Of a stretch of DNA of 64,000 bases, positions 35,071-43,749 are shown one piece after another. Origin of the DNA: Variovorax atrisoli 110B (GTDB taxonomy: Bacteria > Pseudomonadota > Gammaproteobacteria > Burkholderiales > Burkholderiaceae_C); the NCBI RefSeq assembly GCF_000382045.1, contig NZ_KB907450.1, positions 1,378,204-1,442,203 on the forward strand. Reading direction: 5' to 3'. A program made the position numbers and the translations under genes. Numbering within the stretch: position 1 is the first letter of the stretch; each line of letters starts with the position of its first letter. A model generated the notes under the pieces. It saw only the letters and a program-made list of their open reading frames with translations, was not told where the DNA came from and ran no database searches.

Positions 35071-35964
35071 TCAGAGGCTGCCCGCGATCTGCTCGCGCAG
35101 CCACTTGTGCGCCGGATCGCGATGCCGGCGCTCGTGCCAGAGCATCGCCATCTCGTAGCCCGGCACCTCCAGCGGCGCCTCCACCACGCGCAATCCGGGC
35201 GCGGTGCGCGCCAGCCGCTCGGGCAGCATCGCGACCATGTCGGTGCCCGCCACCGCCGACATCATGAAAAGGAAGTGCGGCACCGACAGCACCACCTTGC
35301 GCGTCAACCCCTGCTGCGCCAGTGCCTCGTCGGTGGGCCCTGCGAAGCCGCCGCCGGCCGGCGACACCACCACGTGCTCCAGCGCGCAGAACTGCGCCAG
35401 CGTCGGCCGGCGCTTCAGGCGCGGATGGCCCGCGCGCCCCACGAGCACATAGCGCTCCTGGAAGAGCACCCGCGCATGCAGGCCCGGCGGCGCGCCCACG
35501 CTGGTATGGAAGAACAGGTCGATCTCGCCGCTTTCGAGCTGCCGCGCCATGCGCGAAGGCACGGCCTCCACCACCGCCAGCCGGGTGCTCGGTGCGGCGG
35601 CGCGCAGCCCGGCCAGCGCCGGCAGCAGGATGGCCGACTCGGCGTAGTCGGCCGCCGCGACGCGCCAGGTGGTGCCCGCCTCGGCCGGCTCGAAGGGCCG
35701 CGTCGGCGCGACCGCCCGGCCCAGCGCCTCCAGGGCCTCGCGCAACGGCTCGCGCAATTCGTCGGCCCGCGCGGTGGGCCGCATGCCGCGCTGCGCAGGC
35801 AGCAGCAGCGGATCGCCGAACACTTCGCGCAGCTTTGCCAGCTGCACGCTCACCGAAGGCTGCGACAGGTTCAGCCGCTCGGCGGCGCGGGTGACGTTGC
35901 GCTCGGCCAGCAGGGTGTCGAGCGTGACCAGCAGGTTCAGGTCGAGGCGGCTGAAATTGTTCAT
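35071..35964 (-). CDS. LysR-family regulator
   Basis: A 297-residue LysR protein. The winged helix is at LDLNLLVTLDTLLAERNVTR-AAERLNLSQPSVSVQLAKL (residues 7-46), followed by a linker helix and the two-lobed effector domain. NodD/Nac-like opening MNNFSRLDLNLL and DPLLLP are typical of the subgroup. It is divergent from the quinone reductase gene across 89 bases, with a palindrome right at its own start, so it probably controls both genes. Confidence 0.85.
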   Translation of the reverse strand: MNNFSRLDLNLLVTLDTLLAERNVTRAAERLNLSQPSVSVQLAKLREVFGDPLLLPAQRGMRPTARADELREPLREALEALGRAVAPTRPFEPAEAGTTWRVAAADYAESAILLPALAGLRAAAPSTRLAVVEAVPSRMARQLESGEIDLFFHTSVGAPPGLHARVLFQERYVLVGRAGHPRLKRRPTLAQFCALEHVVVSPAGGGFAGPTDEALAQQGLTRKVVLSVPHFLFMMSAVAGTDMVAMLPERLARTAPGLRVVEAPLEVPGYEMAMLWHERRHRDPAHKWLREQIAGSL

Positions 35965-35967
35965 GGC

Positions 35968-35980
35968 AATTCCTGGAATT
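35968..35980. promoter_or_regulatory. Palindrome at the LysR/quinone reductase divergent promoter
   Basis: AATTCC-T-GGAATT lies 3 bases beyond the LysR start codon, and a second arm TTCCA at 35993-35997 repeats the half-site. This is the kind of dyad LysR proteins bind for self-repression and activation of the divergent gene. Confidence 0.5.
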
Positions 35981-36053
35981 CAGACTATTCATTTCCAATA
36001 TATCGCCAGCGTACCTAACCTGAGGGCATCTCCACTCGAACCCTCAAGAAATC

Positions 36054-36833
36054 ATGAACGTCCTCCTGGTCCTGGCCCATCCCGAACCCGCCTCGCTCAA
36101 TGGCTCGCTGCACCGCTTCATGGTCGATCGCCTCACGGCCAACGGCCATTCCGTGCGCGTGTCCGACCTCTACGCCATGCGCTGGAAGCCCGCGCTGGAC
36201 GCCGACGACTTTCCGGCACGCGACGCCGCCGCGCAATTCGACCCGATCCTGGATTCGCAACGGGCCTTCGAGGCCGGCACGCAGACAGCCGACATCACCG
36301 CCGAGCAGGAGAAGCTGCTCTGGGCCGACGCGGTGATCCTGCAGTTTCCGCTCTGGTGGTACTCGATGCCCGCCATCCTCAAGGGCTGGGTCGAGCGCAT
36401 CTACGCCTACGGCTTCGCCTATGGCGTGGGCGAGCATTCGGACCGGCACTGGGGCGACCGCTTCGGCGAAGGCGTCATGGCGGGCAAGCGCGCCATGCTG
36501 GTGGTTACCGCCGGCGGCTGGGCCTCGCATTACGCGCCGCGCGGCGTCAACGGGCCGATCGAAGAACTGCTCTTCCCGATCCAGCACGGCATCCTCTACT
36601 ACCCCGGCTTCGACGTGCTGCCGCCCTACGTCGTGTATCGCACCGACAAGGTCGACGAGCCCGCATACGCGCGCATCACGCAGGAGCTGGGCGAGCGGCT
36701 CGACACGCTCTTCAGCGTCGAGCCGATTCCGTTCCGCCGCCAGAACGGAGGCGACTACGAGATTCCCGCCCTCACCCTGCGCGAGCACATCGCGCCGGGC
36801 AAGACGGGCTTCGGGGTGCACACCGCGGGTTGA
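36054..36833 (+). CDS. NAD(P)H:quinone oxidoreductase-like flavoprotein
   Basis: A 259-residue flavodoxin-fold enzyme of the NQO1/MdaB-like family. The flavin loop is at LAHPEPASLNGSLHRFM (residues 7-23). LQFPLWWYSMPAILKGWVER (about residues 96-115) is the family signature, and VTAGGWASHYAPRG binds the isoalloxazine end. It would reduce quinones or other electrophiles by two electrons, avoiding semiquinones. Divergent from a LysR gene, so probably induced by a quinone or related toxicant. Confidence 0.8.
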   Translation: MNVLLVLAHPEPASLNGSLHRFMVDRLTANGHSVRVSDLYAMRWKPALDADDFPARDAAAQFDPILDSQRAFEAGTQTADITAEQEKLLWADAVILQFPLWWYSMPAILKGWVERIYAYGFAYGVGEHSDRHWGDRFGEGVMAGKRAMLVVTAGGWASHYAPRGVNGPIEELLFPIQHGILYYPGFDVLPPYVVYRTDKVDEPAYARITQELGERLDTLFSVEPIPFRRQNGGDYEIPALTLREHIAPGKTGFGVHTAG

Positions 36834-36840
36834 CGCGGGC

Positions 36841-38943
36841 TCAGGGAAGCACCGGGTTCGCCGCCGCGTTGGCGATGGCCGCATCGGCGTCCACGCGCAG
36901 CATGAAGCGCTTCGCCACCAGGTCGTCGGCGGCCGCGGTCACCGCCGCCACGTAGCCAGCCTGGTCGGTGTAGCGCTCCTGCAGCGAGGGCCGCGGATCG
37001 GCACCGCGCAGCGCGGCCGTCTTCGCGAAAGGGAAGTACGAGCCGAAGAGGCCTGCCTGGTCGATGCGGCCCGGCACGCTCGTGTAGTTCCAGCCGGTGT
37101 TGGTACCCAGCGGCACGGCCACGTCGAGGCTGCGGATGCCGGCGACGTCGTTGCCGTCGGCGTCCACCTGCGGCACCAGGATCGCGTAGTCGCGGCCCAG
37201 GTAGGCCGGCGGTACCTGGGTGGCGATGCCGCTCTCGTCCTGCGGACGGTAGTTCGGGCCCCAGTCGAGCAGCGAGTAGTTGTTGACCAGCCCCGTGTAG
37301 TTCACGCCGGGAATGGAAGGGAACTTGACCTGCTGCGGCCGCACCAGCGTGGCGTCGGCGATCTTCGGCACCTGGCTGTCGGGCGGCGTGGTGCCCTTGA
37401 CGACCCAGTCTTCCAGGTTCTGGTACAGCGCGCGCACCACCGGGATTACGCCGGCATTGCCGTTGGTCGCATAGAGCGCGCCGGCGCTCGAGCCCGGCAG
37501 CGAAGCCAGGCCCAGCAGATGGTGCGTGCTGGCGTAGTAGTAGACGCGGGCGTTCGCAGGCTGCACGAGGTCGGTCGTACCCCACGCATCGGTCAGCAGC
37601 GGCGAGCCCTGCAGCACGTAGAACTCGGTACCGCTGAAGCCGATGAAGAGCTTGGGGCAGGTGCCGCTGGCCTCGCAGCGCGACAGGATGCCGCCGCGGC
37701 GCTGCGCCACGTCGTCCACGTAGTCCTTCGAGAGCCCGCGCGTGCCCGCCTGTCCGAAGGCCGTGTGGTCGGCGCGCACGCCGCCGCCGCCGCCGGGAAT
37801 GGCGAAGCGCATGTTGATGTTGGTCTGCCGCGCCGCGATCTGCGCGAACACGCCGTCGAACACCTTCTGCCCTGCACGGTCCTCATTGAAGCCGAGGTGC
37901 ACGAAGGTCTTCATGAAGTTGCCGCACTGCGAGACGCCGGAGGCGATCGTGTTCCTGATCGCGGCGGCCACCGGATTGGCCGTGCCGGCCGAATCGCTGG
38001 CATCGCGATGGAAGAAGGTGATCATGTCGCGCAGCGCCGCGAGGCCCAGGCCCATGACCTTCGGGTCCTTCGCGACGTAGACCAGCTCGTACAGATAGGC
38101 CGGGTCCCATTTGTCCTTCAGGCACACGCTCGTCTCGTCGGGCGTGCCCGGAAACGGCGTAGCGGCGCTGCACTTCGCGAACTTCCACTCGCTCGCGGGA
38201 ATGAGCTGCCGCGCATCGCCCTCGTTGATGCGGCGCGTGAGCACATAGCCGGGTTTGGTGTTGTCGAGGCTCGCGGTCGGGTAGGCCTGCATCGCGGCAT
38301 TGAACGGACCGCCGGGCAGCGGCAGCGAATCGTTGGTGGCCGCGGTGGGCAGCAGCTCGGCGCGATAGGTGCCGGTGATGCTGCTGCCGTCGGCGTTCTT
38401 CGCGACCGGCACCTTCAGCGTAAGCTTGCCGGCTGCGGCCGGCACGTCGCCCTGCCATGCGGCCGTGAGGAACACGTAGCCGCGCGAGGCGAAGTACGGA
38501 TCGAGGTTGACGATGTTGCCGCGGTTGGGCGCGTCGTAGCGCAGCACGCCGCTGGCCTTGCTCATGTCCTTGGGCTTGAAGAGCACGAAGTCGGAGGTGT
38601 ACTCGACCTTGCCATTGGCGTTGAGCGGCGCGAGCTGCAGGTCCTGGATGATCGCGTTGCGCGCGTCCTTCGGATCGACCTCGCCGGTGAAGGTGCCGGT
38701 GATCTTCTCGTAGGCACCGACGCTGCCGAAGGTGCCGGCGACGTCTTCCGTGGCGGTGATGGCGAGCTTGTACTTCGGGGCGGCGGCCGCCGTGGGCGGG
38801 GGCGCGGGCGTCGACGGGGTTCCGGTGGAAGGCGGCGGCAGGATCAGCTCGCCCCCTCCTCCTCCGCCGCTCCCGCCGCAGGCGCTCAGAAGAAAAAGGG
38901 CGGCCGAAGCCACCGTGGCAGCCCTGAGGCTCCAGCGTTTCAT
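36841..38943 (-). CDS. Alpha/beta-hydrolase lipoprotein (Abhydrolase_10-like)
   Basis: A 700-residue exported lipoprotein: leader with lipobox LLSACGG, poly-Gly and Pro/Thr linker, then a large hydrolase body. GVSQCGNFMKTFVHLGFNED (about residues 330-349) gives a nucleophile-elbow-like Ser in GxSxxG. STHHLLG and the VPLGTNTGWNY region resemble families annotated as alpha/beta hydrolase domain-containing. It is the last gene of the leftward operon of AtuA, binding protein and hydrolase, 75 bases after the binding-protein gene. It may cleave an ester whose product the operon consumes; the substrate is unknown. Confidence 0.7.
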   Translation of the reverse strand: MKRWSLRAATVASAALFLLSACGGSGGGGGGELILPPPSTGTPSTPAPPPTAAAAPKYKLAITATEDVAGTFGSVGAYEKITGTFTGEVDPKDARNAIIQDLQLAPLNANGKVEYTSDFVLFKPKDMSKASGVLRYDAPNRGNIVNLDPYFASRGYVFLTAAWQGDVPAAAGKLTLKVPVAKNADGSSITGTYRAELLPTAATNDSLPLPGGPFNAAMQAYPTASLDNTKPGYVLTRRINEGDARQLIPASEWKFAKCSAATPFPGTPDETSVCLKDKWDPAYLYELVYVAKDPKVMGLGLAALRDMITFFHRDASDSAGTANPVAAAIRNTIASGVSQCGNFMKTFVHLGFNEDRAGQKVFDGVFAQIAARQTNINMRFAIPGGGGGVRADHTAFGQAGTRGLSKDYVDDVAQRRGGILSRCEASGTCPKLFIGFSGTEFYVLQGSPLLTDAWGTTDLVQPANARVYYYASTHHLLGLASLPGSSAGALYATNGNAGVIPVVRALYQNLEDWVVKGTTPPDSQVPKIADATLVRPQQVKFPSIPGVNYTGLVNNYSLLDWGPNYRPQDESGIATQVPPAYLGRDYAILVPQVDADGNDVAGIRSLDVAVPLGTNTGWNYTSVPGRIDQAGLFGSYFPFAKTAALRGADPRPSLQERYTDQAGYVAAVTAAADDLVAKRFMLRVDADAAIANAAANPVLP

Positions 38944-39017
38944 GGTTTGTCTCCTTCGTTGTGGATCTTTTGTATGTATGCGGCGCCGATCCCCGCTACG
39001 GCGTGCAGGCCGTCAGC

Positions 39018-39983
39018 TCACTCGGCCTCGATGCCGGCAGCCTTCACGATGCGGCCCCATTTCTGCGATTCGCCGGCCTGGAACTTCGCCAGTTCTTCCG
39101 GCGAGCTGGTGAACACCTCGGTGCCGGTCGGTTCGTAGAAGGCGGTCTTCGCGGCCTCGCTCTTCGCGGCCTTGACCAGCAGCTCGTTGAGCCGCTTGAC
39201 CACGGCCGGCGGCGTCTTCGCGGGCGCGTAGGCCGCGAACCAGTAGCCCATCTCGTAGCCCTTCACGCCGGCCTCGGCGATGGTGGGCACGTCGGGCGCG
39301 AGCGTCGAGCGCGTGGAACTGGAGAAGCCCAGCGCGCGCAGCTTGCCGGCCTTGACCTGGGGAAGGCCGGTGGCGGTGTCGGTGATCATCATGTTGATCT
39401 GCCCGCCCAGCAGGTCGGTCACGGCGAGCGTGTTGCTCTTGTAGGGCACGTGCAAGAGCTTGATGTCGGCCATCTGCTGCAGCAGCTCGCCCGCCATGCG
39501 GCTCGATGAACTGCCGCTGCCGAAGCTGTACTTGCCGGGCTCCTTCTTCGCGAGCGCGATGAACTCGGCCACGCTCTTCGCGGGGAAGGTGGGGTTCACC
39601 ACCATGATCTGCCCGCCCTTGCCGAGTGCTGCGACGGGCGAGAAGTCCTTGACCGGGTCGTAGGGCAGCTTCTTGAACAGGTGCTCGTTGGCCGCGTGCG
39701 TGGTGTTGGTGGTGATGAGCACCGTGTAGCCGTCCGCCGGCGCCTTGGCCACGCTCTGCGAGGCGATGAAGCCGCTGGCGCCCGCCTTGTTGTCGATCAC
39801 CACGGCCTGCTTGGTCTCCGCGGTGATCTGGGTGCCGAGCGCACGCGCGATCTGGTCGGTGGCCGTGCCGGCAGCGAAGGGCACGACGAAGGTGATCGGC
39901 TTCTCGGGAAAGGCCTGCGCCTGGGCCAGCAGCGGCACCACGGCCAGCGCGGCGGTCAGCATGGTGAGGGGGAATCGCTTCAT
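39018..39983 (-). CDS. Bug/TctC-family periplasmic solute-binding protein
   Basis: A 321-residue binding protein of the Bug family that is greatly expanded in Burkholderiales. It has a leader (cut about LAQAQAFPEKP), then PITFVVPFAAGTATDQIARA, VVIDNKAGASGFIAS and DGYTVLITTNTTHAAN, the family's ligand loops for carboxylates. No TctA/TctB membrane genes are adjacent. It lies within the AtuA-type operon, so its ligand is probably the acid or ester that the operon degrades. Confidence 0.85.
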   Translation of the reverse strand: MKRFPLTMLTAALAVVPLLAQAQAFPEKPITFVVPFAAGTATDQIARALGTQITAETKQAVVIDNKAGASGFIASQSVAKAPADGYTVLITTNTTHAANEHLFKKLPYDPVKDFSPVAALGKGGQIMVVNPTFPAKSVAEFIALAKKEPGKYSFGSGSSSSRMAGELLQQMADIKLLHVPYKSNTLAVTDLLGGQINMMITDTATGLPQVKAGKLRALGFSSSTRSTLAPDVPTIAEAGVKGYEMGYWFAAYAPAKTPPAVVKRLNELLVKAAKSEAAKTAFYEPTGTEVFTSSPEELAKFQAGESQKWGRIVKAAGIEAE

Positions 39984-40031
39984 TGTCTTGTCTCCGTATG
40001 GAATGGCTTGGGAAGGAAAAAAGGTTTGCGG

Positions 40032-40397
40032 CTAAGGCCCGGCCAGCAGCGGCACCAGCTCGCGCGGCACGCGCACCGGCATGTCGAGCAGCAGGAAGGA
40101 AAGCGCCTTGCCGTGCGCGTCGAGGTTCAGCGCGTCGTTGACGCCGCCGTCGAGCACCGCGTCGAGCACGAAGTTCATCGCATTGAGCTTCGGCAGCAGG
40201 AAACGCTGCACCTGCGATGGCGCGCGGTGATGGAACTGCGCCGCCACCCGCTCGGGCGTGAGCTGCTCCACCAGCACGGGATAGAGCTGCGCATGCCAGG
40301 CGATGACGCTGATGTTGGAGCGGTCGCCCTTGTCGCCGGTGCGGCCGTGGGCGGCGCGGTACAGCGGCACTTCGATGGTGTCTGCGGCGTTCTTCAT
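40032..40397 (-). CDS. AtuA-like C-terminal domain protein
   Basis: A 121-residue protein resembling the short domain that follows the AtuA body in acyclic-terpene utilisation proteins (RTGDKGDRSNISVIA at about residues 20-34, DALNLDAHGKALSFLLLDM near the end). Here it is a separate gene whose start overlaps the AtuA-body stop by 4 bases, so the two subunits are made together. Catalytic role is not established for the family. Confidence 0.75.
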   Translation of the reverse strand: MKNAADTIEVPLYRAAHGRTGDKGDRSNISVIAWHAQLYPVLVEQLTPERVAAQFHHRAPSQVQRFLLPKLNAMNFVLDAVLDGGVNDALNLDAHGKALSFLLLDMPVRVPRELVPLLAGP

Positions 40398-41785
40398 GCC
40401 AGTTCCTCCTGCGAAAGCAGCGCGAAGCGCACCGGGATCGCCTCTCGCGGCAACAGGCACGACAGCGTGTTGAGCCGCGGCGTGAGCGCGGTGCGCACGC
40501 CGCCGCCGCCCGCCGGGCCGCAGGTGTAGAGCGCCATCACCTCGCGCACCAGCCGCTCGGCCTGCGCGCGCTCCGTGTGCGAGGCCGCGACGCGCAGGCG
40601 CACGTCGCGCAGGCCGGCATCGGGTGTGTCCGCCAGCGCGCGGCCGGCGTCGTCGCCGAAGATGCTCAGCGCGCCGATCAGGTCCACGCGCAGCGAGAGG
40701 CCGTCGAGCCGTTTGCCGAGCACCTCCGCCGCGAGCCGCGCACGGGCCTCGGCGCGCGGGCCGGCATAGGAGATCTCGCCCTCGGCCAGCCAGCCGCCTT
40801 CATGGCACACGTTGACCTTGTAGCGGTCCGGCCGCGCATGGCCGCGCACGCCGGAAAGCGCCACGCGGTCGGCGCAGTCCAGCGCCTGCACCTCGGCGTC
40901 GGAGATGTCGGCGACCACGTCGGGCGTCAGGTAGGCGGCCGGGTCGTGCACCTCGTAGAGCAGCTGTTCCTTCACCGTGGCCTCGCTCACGAGGCCGCCG
41001 GTGCCGTCGGCCTTGCCGATGGTGCAGCGGCCTTCGGCGTCGATCTCGGCGATGGGAAAGCCGACGGACTCCAGGCCGGGCACGTCCTTGTAGCCCGGGT
41101 CGGCGAAGTAGCCGCCGCACACCTGCGCGCCGCATTCGAGCAGGTGGCCCGCCATGGTCGCGCGGGCCAGCCTGTTCCAGTCGTCGGCGCGCCAGCCGAA
41201 GTGCGACATGGCCGGGCCTACCGTGAGCGACGGGTCGGCCACGCGGCCGCACACCACGATCTGCGCGCCCGCGTCGAGCGCAGCGGCGATGGGCTCGGCA
41301 CCGATGTAGGCATTGGCGCTCACCACGCGCAGGCCTTCCATTTGCGCGCCCAGTGCCTCCTGCAGCATCGCGCGGTGCTCGGGCCCCGACAGGTCGTCGC
41401 CCTCCACCACCGCGATGCGCGGCGCGCTCGCGCCCAGCTCACGCGCCATGCGTGCGATGTGCCGGGCAGCGGCGCGCGGGTTGGCAGCACCGAAGTTGCT
41501 CACGATGCGGACGCCGTGCGCCAGGCAGCGCGCGAGCACGGGCCGCAGCATGGGGTCGAGCAGCGGCTCGTAGCCTGCCTCGGGGTTGTCGCGGCGGCGC
41601 AGCTGGGCCAGCGCGAGCGTGCGTTCGGCCAGCGTCTCGAAGATCAGGAAGGCGCGCCGCCCCTTCGGACCGTGGGCCAGCCGCGCGATCAGCGTGTCGA
41701 CCACCGGGCCGGCGGCGTCGGTGCGGTCGCCCGAGAAGCCCGCGGCGCAGCCGATCAGCAGCGTTGGCGTGTCAGTGAGATTCAT
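40394..41785 (-). CDS. Acyclic terpene utilisation AtuA-family protein (DUF1446)
   Basis: A 463-residue cytoplasmic protein of the AtuA/DUF1446 family. Motifs: IGCAAGFSGDRTDAAGPVVD near the start, RIVSNFGAANPRAAARHIA, IVVCGRVADPSLTVGPAM, and GGYFADPGYKDVPGLESVGFP. In Pseudomonas, atuA belongs to citronellol/geraniol breakdown, but most Burkholderiales members have unproven substrates. It heads the leftward operon AtuA, AtuA-C, Bug binding protein, hydrolase, and is divergent from a LysR gene. The start at 41785 begins the conserved domain. Confidence 0.8.
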   Translation of the reverse strand: MNLTDTPTLLIGCAAGFSGDRTDAAGPVVDTLIARLAHGPKGRRAFLIFETLAERTLALAQLRRRDNPEAGYEPLLDPMLRPVLARCLAHGVRIVSNFGAANPRAAARHIARMARELGASAPRIAVVEGDDLSGPEHRAMLQEALGAQMEGLRVVSANAYIGAEPIAAALDAGAQIVVCGRVADPSLTVGPAMSHFGWRADDWNRLARATMAGHLLECGAQVCGGYFADPGYKDVPGLESVGFPIAEIDAEGRCTIGKADGTGGLVSEATVKEQLLYEVHDPAAYLTPDVVADISDAEVQALDCADRVALSGVRGHARPDRYKVNVCHEGGWLAEGEISYAGPRAEARARLAAEVLGKRLDGLSLRVDLIGALSIFGDDAGRALADTPDAGLRDVRLRVAASHTERAQAERLVREVMALYTCGPAGGGGVRTALTPRLNTLSCLLPREAIPVRFALLSQEELA

Positions 41786-41813
41786 CGCGGTGCACTGTAG
41801 GCAGCGCCTGCTC

Positions 41814-41837
41814 ATCCGTAAAATCGAAAATACGGAT
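41814..41837. promoter_or_regulatory. LysR-type dyad in the AtuA/LysR divergent promoter
   Basis: ATCCGTA (41814-41820) is mirrored exactly by TACGGAT (41831-41837) around a 10-base AT-rich centre, lying between the two divergent start codons. The size and the T-N-A-like dyad fit a LysR recognition site. Confidence 0.6.
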
Positions 41838-41891
41838 CGATTGATCTGCTTTTCAAATAAGAAGCCGCCACGGCACGGAGACGAGACCTAC

Positions 41892-42809
41892 ATGCGAAAG
41901 ACGCCCGACCTTTCCACGCGGCAGCTGCGCGCCTTTCTCGCGCTGGCCGAGCACCGCAACTTCACGCGCGCGGCGCAGGGCAGCCATCTCTCGCAGCCCG
42001 CATTCAGCGCGCTGATCCGCACGCTCGAAGACGCCGTCGGCACGCGCCTGTTCGACCGCGACACGCGCAGCGTGCAACTCACGCCCGAAGGCCGGCTGTT
42101 CGAGAGTTCGGCGCGCCGGCTGCTCGACGACATGGGCAGCGCCATGGACGACCTCGCCGATCACGTGGAGCGCCGCAAGGGCCGTGTGCGCGTGGCCGCG
42201 CTGCCCTCTCTCGCGGCCGGCTGGCTGCCTTCGGTGTTCGCCGAGTTCATGCAGGCATGGCCCGGCATCCGCGTCGACCTGGACGACGCGCTGTCGGACG
42301 CCTGCATCGCACTCGTGCGCAGTGGCCAGGCCGACTTCGCACTCGCCGCCTCGGGCGCGGGCGGCACGGCCGACAGCGACCTGCGCGCGAGCAGGCTGTG
42401 CACCGACCGCTTCCATCTCGTCTGCCGCGCCGACCATCCGCTCGCGCAGGAACCGCGCCTGACGCTGAAGAAGATCGCGCCCTACCCGTTCATCCAGATG
42501 ACGCGCAACAGCAGCGTGCGCCAGGCGCTCGACGCGGCGCTGCATCCGCAGCGGCTGAACTCGGTGTTCGAGGTGGAGCACCTCGCCACGGTGATGGGGC
42601 TCGTCGAGGCCGGGGTGGGCATCAGCGTGGTGCCCGCGCTCACGCTCTTCCATTTCCAGCGCGAGACGCTGGTGACGCGGCCGCTGCCGCTTCCCACTCT
42701 CACGCGCACGCTCTATCTGGTGCAGCGGCGCGAGGGCAGCCTGTCGGTGGCGGCGCAGACGCTGAACGACCTGATCGTCGAACGGCTCGGGTCGCTGCGT
42801 CTGGACTGA
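41892..42809 (+). CDS. LysR-family regulator of the AtuA-type operon
   Basis: A 305-residue LysR protein: winged helix at STRQLRAFLALAEHRNFTRA, LSQPAFSALIRTLEDAVGTR and LFDRDTRSVQLTPEG (residues 7-60), then the effector domain with VRVAALPSLAAGWLPSVFAEF. The CynR/CbbR-like opening is common in Burkholderiales. It starts at ATG 41892, opposite the AtuA gene, and most likely activates that operon in response to its substrate. Confidence 0.85.
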   Translation: MRKTPDLSTRQLRAFLALAEHRNFTRAAQGSHLSQPAFSALIRTLEDAVGTRLFDRDTRSVQLTPEGRLFESSARRLLDDMGSAMDDLADHVERRKGRVRVAALPSLAAGWLPSVFAEFMQAWPGIRVDLDDALSDACIALVRSGQADFALAASGAGGTADSDLRASRLCTDRFHLVCRADHPLAQEPRLTLKKIAPYPFIQMTRNSSVRQALDAALHPQRLNSVFEVEHLATVMGLVEAGVGISVVPALTLFHFQRETLVTRPLPLPTLTRTLYLVQRREGSLSVAAQTLNDLIVERLGSLRLD

Positions 42810-42890
42810 AGGCCGGTCGGCGCCGCTCGTCTAGCTACCGAGTCGACATGCAAGCGGCGCTCGCCGCCTCGGGACGAACCGGGAAACGGT

Positions 42891-43667
42891 TCAGGCCGGT
42901 TCCGCGCCCGCTTCGGCCCCCGTCCCCGCAGCCTTGTCCGTTGCCTTCCCGGTCGCCGCCACCGCCTCCACTGCGGCTTCCACCACCGACTCCACAGCGG
43001 CCTCCGCCTGCGCCTTCATCGCGGCGAGCGCAGTCGGGTTCGGCGTGGGTTCGCCGATCTTGTGCATGGTGTTGCGGTCGGTGTGGCTGAAGGGCTCGGC
43101 CTTGCCGAAGACCTGGAGCACCGTCTCGATCTCGTAGGACCAGCTGCCGTCGTCGTGCACCGTCACGTCGATGCCGTAGCGCAGCGTCTTGAACGCGTGG
43201 TCCAGGAAGGGGTTGTCCACGATGCCGTTGTTCTCGCTGCCGCGCACGGCTTCAAGCCTGAAGCTGCGGTCGTCGGCCTTCGCGCGGCCGGTGGCCATGG
43301 CGGTGAGGCCGCGCGGAATGCTGAGCGTCTGGATCAGCGCGCCGGTTGCGGGCTCCCAGAGCCAGTAGCCGACCTGGTCGTGGAAGGTCTCGACGTCATC
43401 GGGCTTGACGATGCGCAGGTGGTAGCGCAGGCCATAGAAGATCTGCGGGCCGTTGGTCTGCGCGTCGATGGGCTGGAACTCCGCGGTCTCGATGTAGGCC
43501 TCCGCCTCCGGGCCGTCTTCCTTCGGGCTCACGTCGTGGCCGGCAGAGCCGGTCCAGACGCCGGCCAGCGCCGCGAGCGGGCCCAGGTTGGCCAGGGTGT
43601 TCGGATCGGGTTCCGGCTCGGTGTAGATGTCGTGCGGGAATTGCGTCGCGGGTTGTTGCTGTTCCAT
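42891..43667 (-). CDS. THAP4/nitrobindin-like haem-binding beta-barrel protein
   Basis: A 258-residue cytoplasmic protein. Residues about 28-205 match the fatty-acid-binding-like barrel of the nitrobindin/THAP4 haem domain family: LAALAGVWTGSAGHDVSP at the N-terminal strand, TAEFQPIDAQ, GLRYHLRIVKP and GYWLWEPATGALIQTLSIPR. The last 50 residues are a low-complexity Ala/Glu tail. Relatives bind haem and react with NO or peroxynitrite; haem binding here is inferred. The start at 43667 precedes the domain. Confidence 0.7.
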   Translation of the reverse strand: MEQQQPATQFPHDIYTEPEPDPNTLANLGPLAALAGVWTGSAGHDVSPKEDGPEAEAYIETAEFQPIDAQTNGPQIFYGLRYHLRIVKPDDVETFHDQVGYWLWEPATGALIQTLSIPRGLTAMATGRAKADDRSFRLEAVRGSENNGIVDNPFLDHAFKTLRYGIDVTVHDDGSWSYEIETVLQVFGKAEPFSHTDRNTMHKIGEPTPNPTALAAMKAQAEAAVESVVEAAVEAVAATGKATDKAAGTGAEAGAEPA

Positions 43668-43749
43668 GTTCTTCTCTCCTCGATGGGGCTTGCTGTATGG
43701 GGCAGGAGTGTCGCTCAACGATTTTCGGCTTTCCTGACTCGCCGGAAGC

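Noticed and set aside
42876..42892. GAACCG-GGAAA-CGGTTC hairpin as terminator between convergent genes
   Set aside because: The stem is only 6 bp, has no T tract and overlaps the stop codon of the haem-barrel gene; too weak to call.
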